Part shown: positions 11,190 to 21,241 of the stretch, in pieces | Numbering within the stretch: the stretch's first letter is position 1 | Layout: each line of letters opens with the position of its first letter | Assembly (NCBI GenBank): GCA_029204045.2 | Contig: CM055065.1 | Location: 9,080,363-9,144,362 of the forward strand | DNA: 64,000 nucleotides | DNA from: Tillandsia leiboldiana | Taxonomy: Eukaryota; Streptophyta; Magnoliopsida; Poales; Bromeliaceae | Reading direction: 5' to 3' | The notes under the pieces: model-generated | Databases searched by the model: none | What the model was told of the DNA's origin: nothing | The model's input: only the letters and a program-made list of their open reading frames with translations | Position numbers and translations under genes: made by a program

Positions 11190-12165
11190 TTTCTCAAAAT
11201 AATTTTTAAAAATTTTATAATTTTTTAAATAATTTTATCAAAAATTTATTTGTAAAACTAATCATACTTTTTTCACATCAGCGCAACATATGGTAGTGCA
11301 CAGAAGGCGGTGAATCATTTCACCGCCTTCACAATAATCATATAAAGGTGGTGAATCATTCACCGTCTTTAAAAAATTCATCGTCTTTAAAAGGCGGTGA
11401 TCCATTCACCGGCTTTAACTATAATTTTCATAATAAAATTATAAAGAGATACCTAAAAAAAATAAGAATGTGGTAAATTATAATTTCCATAATAATATTA
11501 TAGAGAAATACTTAAATAAAATGAAAATATGATACGAGTAAGATATTTAAGAGATTTAGATTGTTATTATAAAAATATAAGATAAAATGAGAATGTGGAT
11601 ACCGATTAGATTTTTAGAAGATTTAGATTGTTATTGTTAATTAACTAATATAAGAAGGAAAAGAGATAAAAAATATTTTTAATCATAAAACTTAAATCTT
11701 TAAAAGATTTAAATTGTTATTAGGTAGTGAATAATAATAATTTAAATTTTTTAAAGATCTGATCCATAACTACATTCTTATTTTTATTTTTATCTATTTT
11801 TCTTCTTATATTAGTTAGTAAATAATAATAATATAAATCTCTTAACGATTTGACTCATATCCATATTTCTAACTTTTTTACGTTAAAGGCGGTGAATGGT
11901 TCACCGCATTCTTAAAGACGGTGAATGGTTCACCGTCTTTAAAAGACGATGAATGATGAATGATGAATGATTCACCCATTTCACAATAACATTCACCGTC
12001 TTTATTGTGAAGGCGGTGAATCATTCACCACCTTTGAGCCCCTAACCTACGTTGCGCTGTTGTGGCAAAAATAGATTTAATTTTATCAATAAAATTTTGA
12101 TAGGATTATTTCGCAAATTATAAAATTTTTAAAAATTATTTTAAAAAAAACTACAAAAATTTAAA
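11190..12165. mobile_element. Foldback / Mutator-like non-autonomous element with palindromic subterminal repeats
   Basis: Two inverted arms of about 115 bp share AATTTTTAAAAATTTTATAA and CAGCGCAAC. Inside each arm, GGCGGTGAAT and its complement ATTCACCGCC recur many times (11305-11420 and 11885-12040). The centre is AT-rich with no ORF. A target duplication could not be defined, so the superfamily is uncertain; long TIRs and lack of coding suggest a MULE-derived foldback. Confidence 0.7.
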
Positions 12166-12183
12166 TAATATGGTATCAATATT

Positions 12184-12222
<39 letters not shown>

Positions 12223-12310
12223 TTATATAAGTACATAAGCGAAAGTGTTGATTAAATTTTTAAATTTAATTTTTATTAAATTTAGTTTTGAAAAATATAC
12301 TTTTCGTTTA

Positions 12311-13199
12311 GGTTGCGTTTGGTTCGGGGATAAGAAAAATTTAGTTATACCGGGGATAGGTATAAGTTATGGTATTAGCAGGAATTAGTGTAAATTTCTG
12401 TTTGGTTGGATTTAAGAGTTATACCGGGTATAAAGAAAATTGTATTTGGTAAGTTAAAGAGGAATAAGAAGAATAAAGAGGACTAAAATTTTAATTTATG
12501 ATTAAAATTTTACTGATATGATTTTAAATATTTAATTTAAAATATTTATTTAAAAAATTATTAAAATTTATATTTTACTTATATATAAAAAAAATTATTA
12601 AAAAAATTATCATATAATTTATTAAAATTATATGATAAATTTATTAAAAATTAAAGTTAAAAATTTTAAAAGCTATAAAATTTAAAATTTAAAATTTAAA
12701 AATTTATAAATGTTAAAAATTTTAATTTTAATTGTCTTAAATAATTAGTTAATTATCTAAATACTTAAATAATTAGTTAATAAAATAATTAAATTAATTA
12801 AAATATTGGATTAATTAAAGAGTTAAAATAATAATTAAAATTATATTAATTTAATTAAGCTTATTCTCAAATGGAAACAAGCCTTGTTACATAAAAAGGC
12901 TGGAATAGTAATTCCAGTCTTATAGTAATTACAGAAAAAGGCTGGAATAATAATTAAATTAATTAAAATATTGAATTAATTAAAGATTTAAAATAATAAT
13001 TAAAATTATATTAATTTAATTAAGCTTATTCTCAAATGGGAACCAGCCTTGTTACAGAAAAAGGCTGGAATAGTAATTCCAGTCTTATACCAGCTTATTC
13101 CAGAAAGACAAAAACAGCTGTTCCAATCCGATCTTAATTGCGTTTGGATATAACTAGGGGGAATAAGCCCTTATCCCCCCTAGTTCTCGAAACGAGGCC
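12311..13199. mobile_element. 889-bp PIF/Harbinger-type MITE
   Basis: Ends are GGTTGCGTTTGG... and ...AACGAGGCC, with TTA duplications at 12308-12310 and 13200-13202, as expected of PIF/Harbinger. The left subterminal (TTATACCGGGGATAGGTATA, GTATTAGC, GGAATTAGTGTAAATTT) closely matches that of the autonomous element at 28723. Inside, an AT-rich unit of about 165 bp is duplicated directly (from about 12787 and 12952), each ending in AGGCTGGAATAGTAATTCCAG-like sequence. No ORF. Confidence 0.85.
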
Positions 13200-13202
13200 T
13201 TA

Positions 13203-14372
13203 GAATCTAATAGGGATATATAGACCAATAAATATATATAAATAGTTGAGTTGATGACAACAGATGTTGCTTTCGAGCTTTAAATGAGAAAAAAAATTTC
13301 TTCCTGGTGATACTACAATTTGTATCTTCATGGGTGATGAAATTGGGTGGTAGAACATGTACTAGTTAATTGCTTATGATATATAGGAGACCTACGCACC
13401 ATAGATGTATAATGGATTTTACAATTTGAGATAGCATATATATATATGAAAATGTACTGTAAGAGATTAAAATGTGTTGTAACTGTGTATAAAAGAAATA
13501 CTACTATACAATTCTATTAAATTGGTATTGTGCCTCTTTCTGTCATCTCTATATATATCCCCTCATCTCCAATATCTCTCCTTCTCTCTTTCTCTCTCTC
13601 TCTTTTTTTTCTTCCACTTAGTAAATATAAATATTAATAATGCTACTCTATAATATATATATATATATATTATTAATATAATATATTATCGGAATATTTT
13701 AAAATAAGAGATTCTTCAATTTTCCACCAAGTCCATCATCTTATTTAATTTCCTTGGGTTTCTTCCAAGGCCTAATTTGCGCTTATCAAAGAAAAAAAAT
13801 CCTGAATTTGATTTTATGGATTTGAATATAAATTTTAAAAGTAAAAATTTCAAATTTAAATATAAAAAAATATTAAATATAAAATTTTAATAGCTTAAGT
13901 TTTGGAATATATAGTTGCTTCTTTCATCTCCTATATCTCAATTTCTTCTCATTCCTGGTTCTCCTTCCATATAACATCACACATTCCAAAAGAATGGGTC
14001 TTTTGGTCATTTTAGCACTATACGGCCAGTAAAAACAATGGGTATTTCGGTCATTTTAGCACTCCCCTAACGTTCCTTAATCCAAAGTCAAAATATTTGA
14101 TGGCTACATCAGCAATCTTGACTAAATTAAGTTTGATTATTGCCTTGGAGAAGAGTTTATATACTCTTAAAAATATAAGGCTAAATATATTTATAATTTT
14201 TTTTATTATTGAATTAGTATTGAAATTTATGTTATTATTAAATCAACTAAAGAGAAAAAAAAAATATAATAGTACGGATCTCAATACAAATTTAATAATA
14301 AAAAATTATAAAAATATTTGAGCTTATGCTTTTGAAAGTATATAAACTCTACTCATTAAAACTTAATTTTTC

Positions 14373-14380
<8 letters not shown>
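13203..14380. other. AT-rich intergenic DNA
   Basis: No gene or defined element seen. It holds short TA runs, a CT run near 13570-13610, and a repeated GGTCATTTTAGCACT at about 14015 and 14050. The end (14320-14350) resembles the terminus of the palindromic MITE at 58866-59086. Confidence 0.5.

Positions 14381-14458
<78 letters not shown>
14381..14458. repeat. (AT)n microsatellite
   Basis: Uninterrupted TA dinucleotides. The open frame across them (alternating I and Y) is meaningless. Confidence 0.95.
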
Positions 14459-14460
<2 letters not shown>

Positions 14461-14540
14461 AAAATGCTACCTGTACACCCCATTAAGGGGTGTACATCCT
14501 ACACCCCTTAATGGAGGGTGTAGGATTAAACACTGTATAG
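14459..14540 (+). repeat. Transposon-terminus-like repeat with stacked palindromes (copy 1)
   Basis: GGAAAATGCTACCTGTACA leads into interleaved inverted TACACCCC / GGGGTGTA blocks. A related copy in the same orientation lies at 15528-15600 (GGAAGTGCTATGGGTACACC). Confidence 0.45.
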
Positions 14541-14649
14541 CATTAAAAATAGGAGGTGATATTCTCACTCAATTTTTTTAGGGCATACTCTTTCCCTCCT
14601 TTTCTTTCCCTTTCTATTCAGAGCATTTCAATCGTCTCCTCCCGCTCCC

Positions 14650-14669
14650 TCTCTCTCTCTCTTGACGAC

Positions 14670-14705
<36 letters not shown>
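14650..14705. repeat. CT-rich microsatellite
   Basis: (CT)n run, followed by GC-rich sequence at 14700-14900 with a duplicated CTTCGCGAGGGCGACGCC. That duplication makes overlapping open frames; no homology recognised. Confidence 0.7.
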
Positions 14706-14709
<4 letters not shown>

Positions 14710-14989
14710 GCTTCGACAATCTACCAGGCCTTCGCGAGGGCGACGCCCCCTATCAGGCCACGATCCCTTACGTCGACAAGAAGCTCTGTGTATGCTTCGA
14801 TCCCGGAGGCCCCTCGGCCCCTCGGCCCCCTCGGCCCCTCGCCCCCTGTCTCTCTCTGTTGTTTCGACGATCTACGACGCCTTCGCGAGGGCGACGCCAT
14901 ATGTACATTTTAATCCCCTCATTTTATTCTCTATTTTTTTCCACAGTAATTCTATGGCTAAATCCCTGTTAGGGTGTCTTTTTTTTCAT

Positions 14990-15345
14990 TCAATGTTCCG
15001 GTACACAATCCTAGTATTACAATGTGTACCGGTACTTGATGTAATGCTATGGCTAAATCCCTGTTAGGATGTCTTTTTTCCATTCAATGTTCCGGTACAC
15101 AATCCTCGGTACCGGTACAACTCTATCATACCGGTACACAATACTCTGTACGTGTACAACTCTATAGGATGTCTTTTTTCCATTCATTGTTCCGGTACAC
15201 AATCCTCGGTACCGGTACAACTCTATCATACCGGTACACAATCCTCGGTACCGGTACTACTCTATCATACCGGTATACAAATCTAGTACCGGTACATATT
15301 CCCCTGTACCGGTACAACTCTATCATACCGGTACACAATACTACA
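14990..15345. repeat. 39-bp minisatellite built on CCGGTAC / GGTACC
   Basis: The unit is about 39 bp, of the form CCGGTACACAATCCTCGG followed by TACCGGTACAACTCTATCATA. It repeats at about 15089, 15191, 15230, 15269 and 15308 with divergence. A longer segment (GGATGTCTTTTTTCCATTC) is also duplicated at 15067 and 15167. The reading frames across it come from the repeat. Confidence 0.8.
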
Positions 15346-15527
15346 TTTAATAACTTTACAGGTATATTAAATGTATGGTATTAAATGTAGGTTAATGCTT
15401 TTATTAACTTTACAGGTATATAAATTATCTCTCTATCTCTCTCTCACTAGTAGTATTAAATGTAGGTTATTAAATGTAGGTTAATGCTTTCATGTACTGT
15501 TCAGGTAGCATTTTCCTTTAGGGGAAG

Positions 15528-15600
15528 TGCTATGGGTACACCCCTGTTAGGGGTGTATATCATACACCCCTAACAGGGATGGCTGGGATTGATTTATCAT
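15528..15600 (+). repeat. Transposon-terminus-like repeat with stacked palindromes (copy 2)
   Basis: GGAAGTGCTATGGGTACACC then ACACCCCTGTTAGGGGTGTA and TACACCCCTAACAGGG. Same layout and direction as 14459-14540. Confidence 0.45.
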
Positions 15601-16204
15601 TCTCCTTTGTAAAATTACTTTAATTTTCACTCTATTCAGTCTACGAAAAAATTATTAATTGAAAAAATATTTGGAAAATTAAAAATAATGCAAAGTTGGA
15701 TTCTGTACACTCATATATACAAAAGGCTACCCTTGTAGGCAGTCCAAATTCAAGGAGATATGTAAATATAGTCAAAAGTTGGCGTTGTTAATTGGTGTAG
15801 CTTTGTTAACAGATGGATCATATCCATATATAGCTTTGTAAATATCTCTAGTCCAAATGCAAGTAGGAGCTGCCAATTGGTTTAGGAAACAGCCTTAGAT
15901 GGGTTCTGTACAGTCATATATCAAACAATAGGCAACACTTGTAGGCATCATTGGTTTTGTGGTACAGTCTATATATAGCTCTTATCATAGCTGTGTAGGG
16001 ATTTCAAGATAGGGGTTAAGATGTATGAATGGTAGCTTTTTTCTGTCCTGAGTACTGTTATTTTTACACCTCTGCTTGCGATGTATAGGTTACACCCTTA
16101 ACATAGGGGACTCGGATGGACATAAGTTATCTTTGTTATCATACAGCCCTGCTTGAGCTAGAATTAAAGATGAAGAAGGTTTTTTTTCCCTTGTATCGGG
16201 GTGT

Positions 16205-16670
16205 TTGGAACGCACATAGTTAATTGGGTGGTTTATTGAGCCGAATATCGCAGTGGAGATGTTGGATGAGCAAGCAGTGACGACTCTTGAGTAGCTGTGC
16301 TTTGATTTTACCGTGTTGAAGCACCTGCGAATGGGATAATACAAATGTCGGTAATGTGTTATTGGACGGGCATCTCGTTGGGATTTTGTCCTCGGAGCAG
16401 AAAATGATTGCAAAGTTTAATGCGGCTAGGGTGTCCCTAGGCGCATTACGCTTCGCAATCATTTTCTGCTCCGATGACCAAATCCCAATGAGATCCCCGT
16501 CCTCAAACACATTACGTACATTTGTATTATCCCAATCGCCGGTCCTTGAACAAGGCATTCTTTGTAAAACCAAAGCACATCTCGTGAAGAGTCGTCACTG
16601 CCTGCTCATCCAACGTCTCCGCTGCGATAATCGTCTCCATATTCCCCCTAATAAGCTATGTGCGTTCCAA
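16205..16670. repeat. Long inverted repeat (snap-back hairpin, arms about 230 bp)
   Basis: The left arm begins TTGGAACGCACATAG and the right arm ends CTATGTGCGTTCCAA. The arms pair across their length with moderate mismatches: CGGAGCAGAAAATGATTGC against GCAATCATTTTCTGCTCCG, and GAATGGGATAATACAAATGT against ACATTTGTATTATCCCAATC. The centre is nearly perfect, CTAGGG-TGT-CCCTAG, with a 3-base loop. Open frames on both strands mirror each other because of the inversion, so neither is taken as a gene. The source of the duplicated sequence is unknown. Confidence 0.88.
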
Positions 16671-16739
16671 AAATACCGGTACAAAGGAAGAAAACATTCT
16701 TTCTTTGGTCTATAAATAGAATGGCGTTGATATGAAATA

Positions 16740-17177
16740 GCAGGTACAAGGTAAATTAGGTGCTAATATGTTCACTTTTGACCGATATAGGAGAGCGCCC
16801 ATTTATTGTTTATTACAAGAGACAATGTACTATATAATATGTAATAGGATGTTTTGACAATTACATTATATATAATATTATGTTAATAGTTTATGGTTTA
16901 GGGTTTAGTAGAACATGTTGATCATATAATGCTGCTTTGTAATTTGGTTAGTATTAATGTGGAACATGTATTAGCTGTAAGGATACATTTTGAGGGTATA
17001 GTAGAATAATGCCTTTACACATAATCTGTAAACATACAAATCCTATATATACATTATATATAATTTCTTCTTTAACCACAATTTCAAGTTTGTATTAGCA
17101 GTAATATGATGTGTTACAGGTCATAATTATTTTGAAATATCTAGACGCACTGATCATTATCAGTTGTTGAGTTTGAG
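16740..17177. other. AT-rich upstream region of the FAR1-domain gene
   Basis: No element defined. It probably contains the promoter and leader, with TATATAAT-like stretches at 16830-16880 and 17040-17060, but no start site can be fixed. Confidence 0.3.
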
Positions 17178-17637
17178 ATGGATGAAGAAAGAAACAATGA
17201 GGTCACAGACATATCCAATTTAGTACCAGAAGTTGGAATGCATTTTAATAATATGGAAATGGTTATGGGCTTCTATAAGAATTATGCACAACAATTAGGA
17301 TTTGGGATTGTAAAGAGGTCTACTAAAATCAGTAACGGCATTCCTTCGTATGTAATCATCGCATGCTCTCGTCATGGAAAAGTAAATCACACCGTGACTA
17401 ATCTCCGGCCTCGTCCTTCGGCAGCGAAGACGGACTGTCCTGCTAGGATAAATGTGAAAATTAATTTGGATTTATCTTGTGTAATAAGTATGGTCAAACT
17501 TGACCATAATCATGGATTAAGTCCTAGCAAGTCTCGATATTTTCCATGCAATCGAGTTATAGATTCTAGTGTTAAGAGACGGCTTGATGTTAATGATCGT
17601 GCCGGAATAAGATTGAATAAAAGTTTTAATTCTTTGT
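17178..17637 (+). CDS. FAR1/FRS-type DNA-binding domain protein, truncated by the gap
   Basis: 153 residues are readable before the Ns. The region holds the FAR1 DNA-binding domain: a segment like FYKNYAQQLGFGIVKRS near residue 33, a cysteine in IIACSRHGK, a second cysteine in TDCPARI, and the HNH of LDHNHGL. Together these form the C2H2-type zinc-chelating fold shared by FHY3/FAR1 transcription factors and Mutator-like transposases. The start is the first ATG after an AT-rich leader with no upstream in-frame ATG seen. The MULE transposase core and SWIM finger that usually follow are not visible, so host FRS factor and transposase cannot be told apart. A retrotransposon LTR begins straight after the gap, so the gene may also be physically broken. 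Confidence 0.75.
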
Positions 17638-17737
17638 NNNNNNNNNNNNNNNNNNNNNNNNNNNNNNNNNNNNNNNNNNNNNNNNNNNNNNNNNNNNNNN
17701 NNNNNNNNNNNNNNNNNNNNNNNNNNNNNNNNNNNNN
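17638..17737. other. Assembly gap (100 N)
   Basis: Exactly 100 Ns, the usual placeholder for a gap of unknown size. It hides the downstream part of the FAR1 gene and the left end of the Sirevirus 3' LTR. Confidence 0.99.
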
Positions 17738-18294
17738 CGGATCCACCCTAGAAAAAGAGTCCTAGGGTATAATAGGTTAGAAAACACTAGGAATGCGAGA
17801 TAAGAATCAAAAACCTAACATTTCTGGAATTTTGACGGACGGCGATCCGGATCGGATTTGGGCGATCCGGATTGCAGTTGCAATAAAGACGGTTTCCAGA
17901 AAACAAACGTTCGGGATCCGGATCGGAATGCCTGATCCGGATCGTTCATACATTTCAGAGAACTCAACGTTCGGGATCCGGATCGTGAGATGCTGCGATC
18001 CGGATTGAAGTAATGTATGAAACAACAACCTTCGGGGATCCGGATCGCTGGCTCTGATCCGGATCCTGAACATGTCCGAACACCAGTTTTTGATTTTTAT
18101 GCAGTTAAAAATTCTTCCAAGTGTTTCTAACACTACAAGAAGTATTCGGATCACACAAAAATATTTAGTTAAACATACCTGATCCTTTTGAATTCTTCTT
18201 TCTTGAGATTGAGTTGAATGATCCAACTTTCTTTACCTTCAATCTTCAAGACTTGAAACTTTCACGAAACTACGCCAACTCAAATTCCGTAACA
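17738..18294 (-). repeat. Sirevirus 3' LTR (partial)
   Basis: Nearly identical to 26557-27112. On the minus strand it starts TGTTACGGAATTTGAG at 18294. About 730 bp of the LTR is missing because of the gap. It carries eight GATCCGGAT(C/T) palindromes, mostly in pairs. Confidence 0.9.
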
Positions 18295-18312
18295 ATCTCC
18301 CCCTTTGGCGGT
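18295..18312 (-). promoter_or_regulatory. Polypurine tract of the Sirevirus
   Basis: On the minus strand GCCAAAGGGGGAGAT ends directly at the LTR start TGTTACGG. This is the expected primer for plus-strand DNA synthesis. Confidence 0.8.
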
Positions 18313-21241
18313 TTCGTGACAAAACACAGATCCACTCAAGAAAATTCAAAAAGATATTTTTGTTGCTATCACCATACAACAAAAATTTACAATGGCGATC
18401 CGAAAATTTAAAAACATGAGATAAACTCCTAAAACAGACTCTAGACTTAGACATCTGTACTCTCTGCACAAAGAAATCATTCTTGACAAAAAGAGATCGT
18501 TAGATACCTCAAGAATATTTAGCATTCAAAACCTAGTACAGAGATAGAGTTTATCTGATCATCATGACATTTGAAAATTCAGATATGTAAGAGAATCATA
18601 GTCAAAAACCAACATATCTTCTATGCAGTCAAAAACCAAATGTCACAAAGTGTTAGTCATATTACATGCCCAAATAGTTAGTCGAATAGTTAGTCGAGGC
18701 ATGCATTCAAACAAATGAAAACCAAAAGTTGAAGTTCTACTTACCTTTCAAGTTGAGGTTATACTTACCTCGATGTTCACATATTCCCACATCATCATTG
18801 TTCAATCATTGTTCAAGATCATCATTGTTCAATCATTGTTCAAGTTCTCTCTAAACTCTCTCCCCCTTTTTGTCACAAACAAAGCCAAAATTACAAAAAT
18901 TTAAGGAGAGTTAAAAATTTCAAAAATTGTTCCGAACTGTGAGAACTAGACTAAGAGTAAGTCCTAAAAACTGAAAAATCTGCACAAAAAGATTAGAAAG
19001 AAGGTTAAGTCAGTCAGAATCCGAACTAGTGGGATTGGTACAATCCAACTTCTTCAAAATCGCTTGAAGCATTTTTGACATTCTGGAGACCTTTCTTTTC
19101 ATCTTATGTTGCTCAGAGATAATCTGTTTGAGATTTGTAGACACGCTGTCTTGTTCAGCAGACGATCTTCGCTGTTCTTGTCGAAGTGAGGACCCTACAT
19201 TCGCTTTTGCTGTGTGTCTCCAGGACGTTGAAGGATGTAGTATAGAACCAGACGGTGCATCTTGACCTTCAATCCATGGAGATTCTCTAGTGAGGAGAGC
19301 GAGCTCTGGTGAGGGGTCTATCAATCTGAATTCCAGTTCCCCTCGAATTCTTTCGCCTAGTGTACTGCTTGGTTGTTGAGGACGATCTCATCAGCTTCTT
19401 GTTCTTCAAGTACAACCTATCTTCTTGTCAATAGCTTTTTGTGCTTGTTCACAAATCTCTTCCCAGTCTTCTTCATCTGATTCTGAATCAATTTGATAGA
19501 CTTTCTTTGTCTCTTCTTGATTTGAGTCATCTTGTTCTCTTTTTATATACGACCCACTCGGTCCTACCATTGCTACCAAAAGGAAGATTATCCAGGCGAA
19601 TGCCATTGGTGCAAGTGCTTAAAAGTTTTAAATCCTGTGAACAATAACTCAAAAACACATGAAAAATTGTTAATTTTCAAAGATTTGAAAAATTGTACCC
19701 AAACAATCATAATCATGTAGAGAGACTAAGAATCAAATTAGTTTTGCAAAAGGACTTTTAAAAATAGATCAATTGCATAATTTTCGAAAATCCTTATTAT
19801 ATGCCCTAAAACCGAAATTTTAGAAATCGAAGCCTAAAAATCCGTTAATCAGGAGAATACCTAGCATATAATCAAAACTAATCTACCCAGAGTTCTTATT
19901 TCAAAAGAAATTTGATCAAAAACCATCCACAAACAAAGTTAATTCAAGAAATTCATCACGTTTGAGGAGGAATAGAGAAAAATGGTGAAAACCGAGATTT
20001 TGATCAATAAAACTTACTTGGAGTTGAAGAACTTGAGTTTGAAGGCTTCCAGGAAGGGTGAAATCTAGAGAGAGAAGCTCTGGAAACTTTGGAACAAAAG
20101 ATTGGAGTAAAAGAAATCAAAACCCTTTTGTTCTGTATAAAACCCTAGCCGCGATCCGGATCAGTTCATGATTGCGATCCGGATCGGCTACCCGCAGTGA
20201 GAAACTGCGTTCGGGATCCGGATCGGCAGGTCCAATCCGGATCGTCAGCCCGCAGAAGAATACCTGCGTTCGGGATCCGGATCATCTTGCCCGATCCGGA
20301 TCGGCTCCAACTTTTTCTTTAGAAAATTTCAGAGAAATTCAAGAAAAACCAGAAAAAGATTGTAAGCACAAATGTGTATCAACTTTAAACAGAAATCATC
20401 GTTTCATACAACAAGAATTAGATTATGCCAAATCTATCAATAATATCCAAAAATGAAACGAGAATTTATAAAAATTAAATCCCTTAAAGTTGAACACCTT
20501 CAATTACATCTAACTTGATCTTATGAGTAATGCCTTTATCAAATCATCAATTCAGTAAAGAAAATGAAATACAAAGATCAATAGATGTTTGAAATCCCAA
20601 ATATAGTAAATAATGTATCTAGACAATCTGTTGAAGAGAGTGGCTCTTTGAGCATCTTTCTTTAAAAACCCACCTTATAGCAACCTTGAAATTTGACGGA
20701 GTAGGGTATTTCAACATGCATTTTACTTAATCAAAATTTGAACAACCATGCTTGGTATACATGTGGTAGCTGCACACAATACTCGGACGACCGAGGTGGT
20801 AGCTCTTTCCTCCATGTGGTGGTAGTTTTCACACTCCTCATTGGGATGTAACTCTTTCCACATCTTTTGAGCATTTTACATTTCTTTGACTCCCCCTCAA
20901 TTGGCTATCAATTATTTAAGATATAAGGTATTCAACCAAAAATTGATCTCGATTTCATACTCGACTAAACAGTCAAATAAGATAATGACTATACCAAGAG
21001 ATCATTGAGAGAGAGAAATTGACTTTGATCACTCAGAAGATGATTTAATTAACATAAATGATCATTGCAACAGTGAAATATTATGATGGCGAAAGCATAA
21101 TAAATTTCTAAATGTGCGAAAAGATGCAATTAAAGTCAATTATGATCTATGCTCAATTAATGTCCTATGTACAGACATAGATAATGAACAAAAACAAAAC
21201 AAAGACAAAACCTATCCTAAGCAAAGGTTTCAAAAAGAAGT
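18313..21241 (-). other. Sirevirus 3' internal region
   Basis: A 2.9 kb stretch between the pol stop and the polypurine tract. It contains the env-like ORF remnants (19010-19606), a second cluster of GATCCGGATC palindromes at 20150-20310, and otherwise AT-rich sequence with no recognisable domain. Confidence 0.6.
19010..19606 (-). pseudogene. Possible env-like ORF remnant of the Sirevirus
   Basis: Two minus-strand frames lie in tandem: 19606-19406 (66 aa, hydrophobic start MAFAWIIFLLVAMVG, then acidic) and 19324-19010 (104 aa, with a basic, coiled-coil-like tail). They are separated by stops and a frame change. Position after pol fits the extra ORF of some Sireviruses, but no homology is certain. 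It could be non-coding. Confidence 0.35.

Noticed and set aside
14326..14511. ORF of alternating Ile/Tyr
   Set aside because: Translation of an (AT)n microsatellite.
14556..15384. Several overlapping plus-strand frames
   Set aside because: They span a CT repeat, a duplicated GC block and the 39-bp minisatellite; the open frames come from repeats.
16220..16715. Two overlapping frames of about 118 aa on opposite strands with similar sequence
   Set aside because: Their similarity follows from the inverted repeat; no family recognised and no codon-level support.
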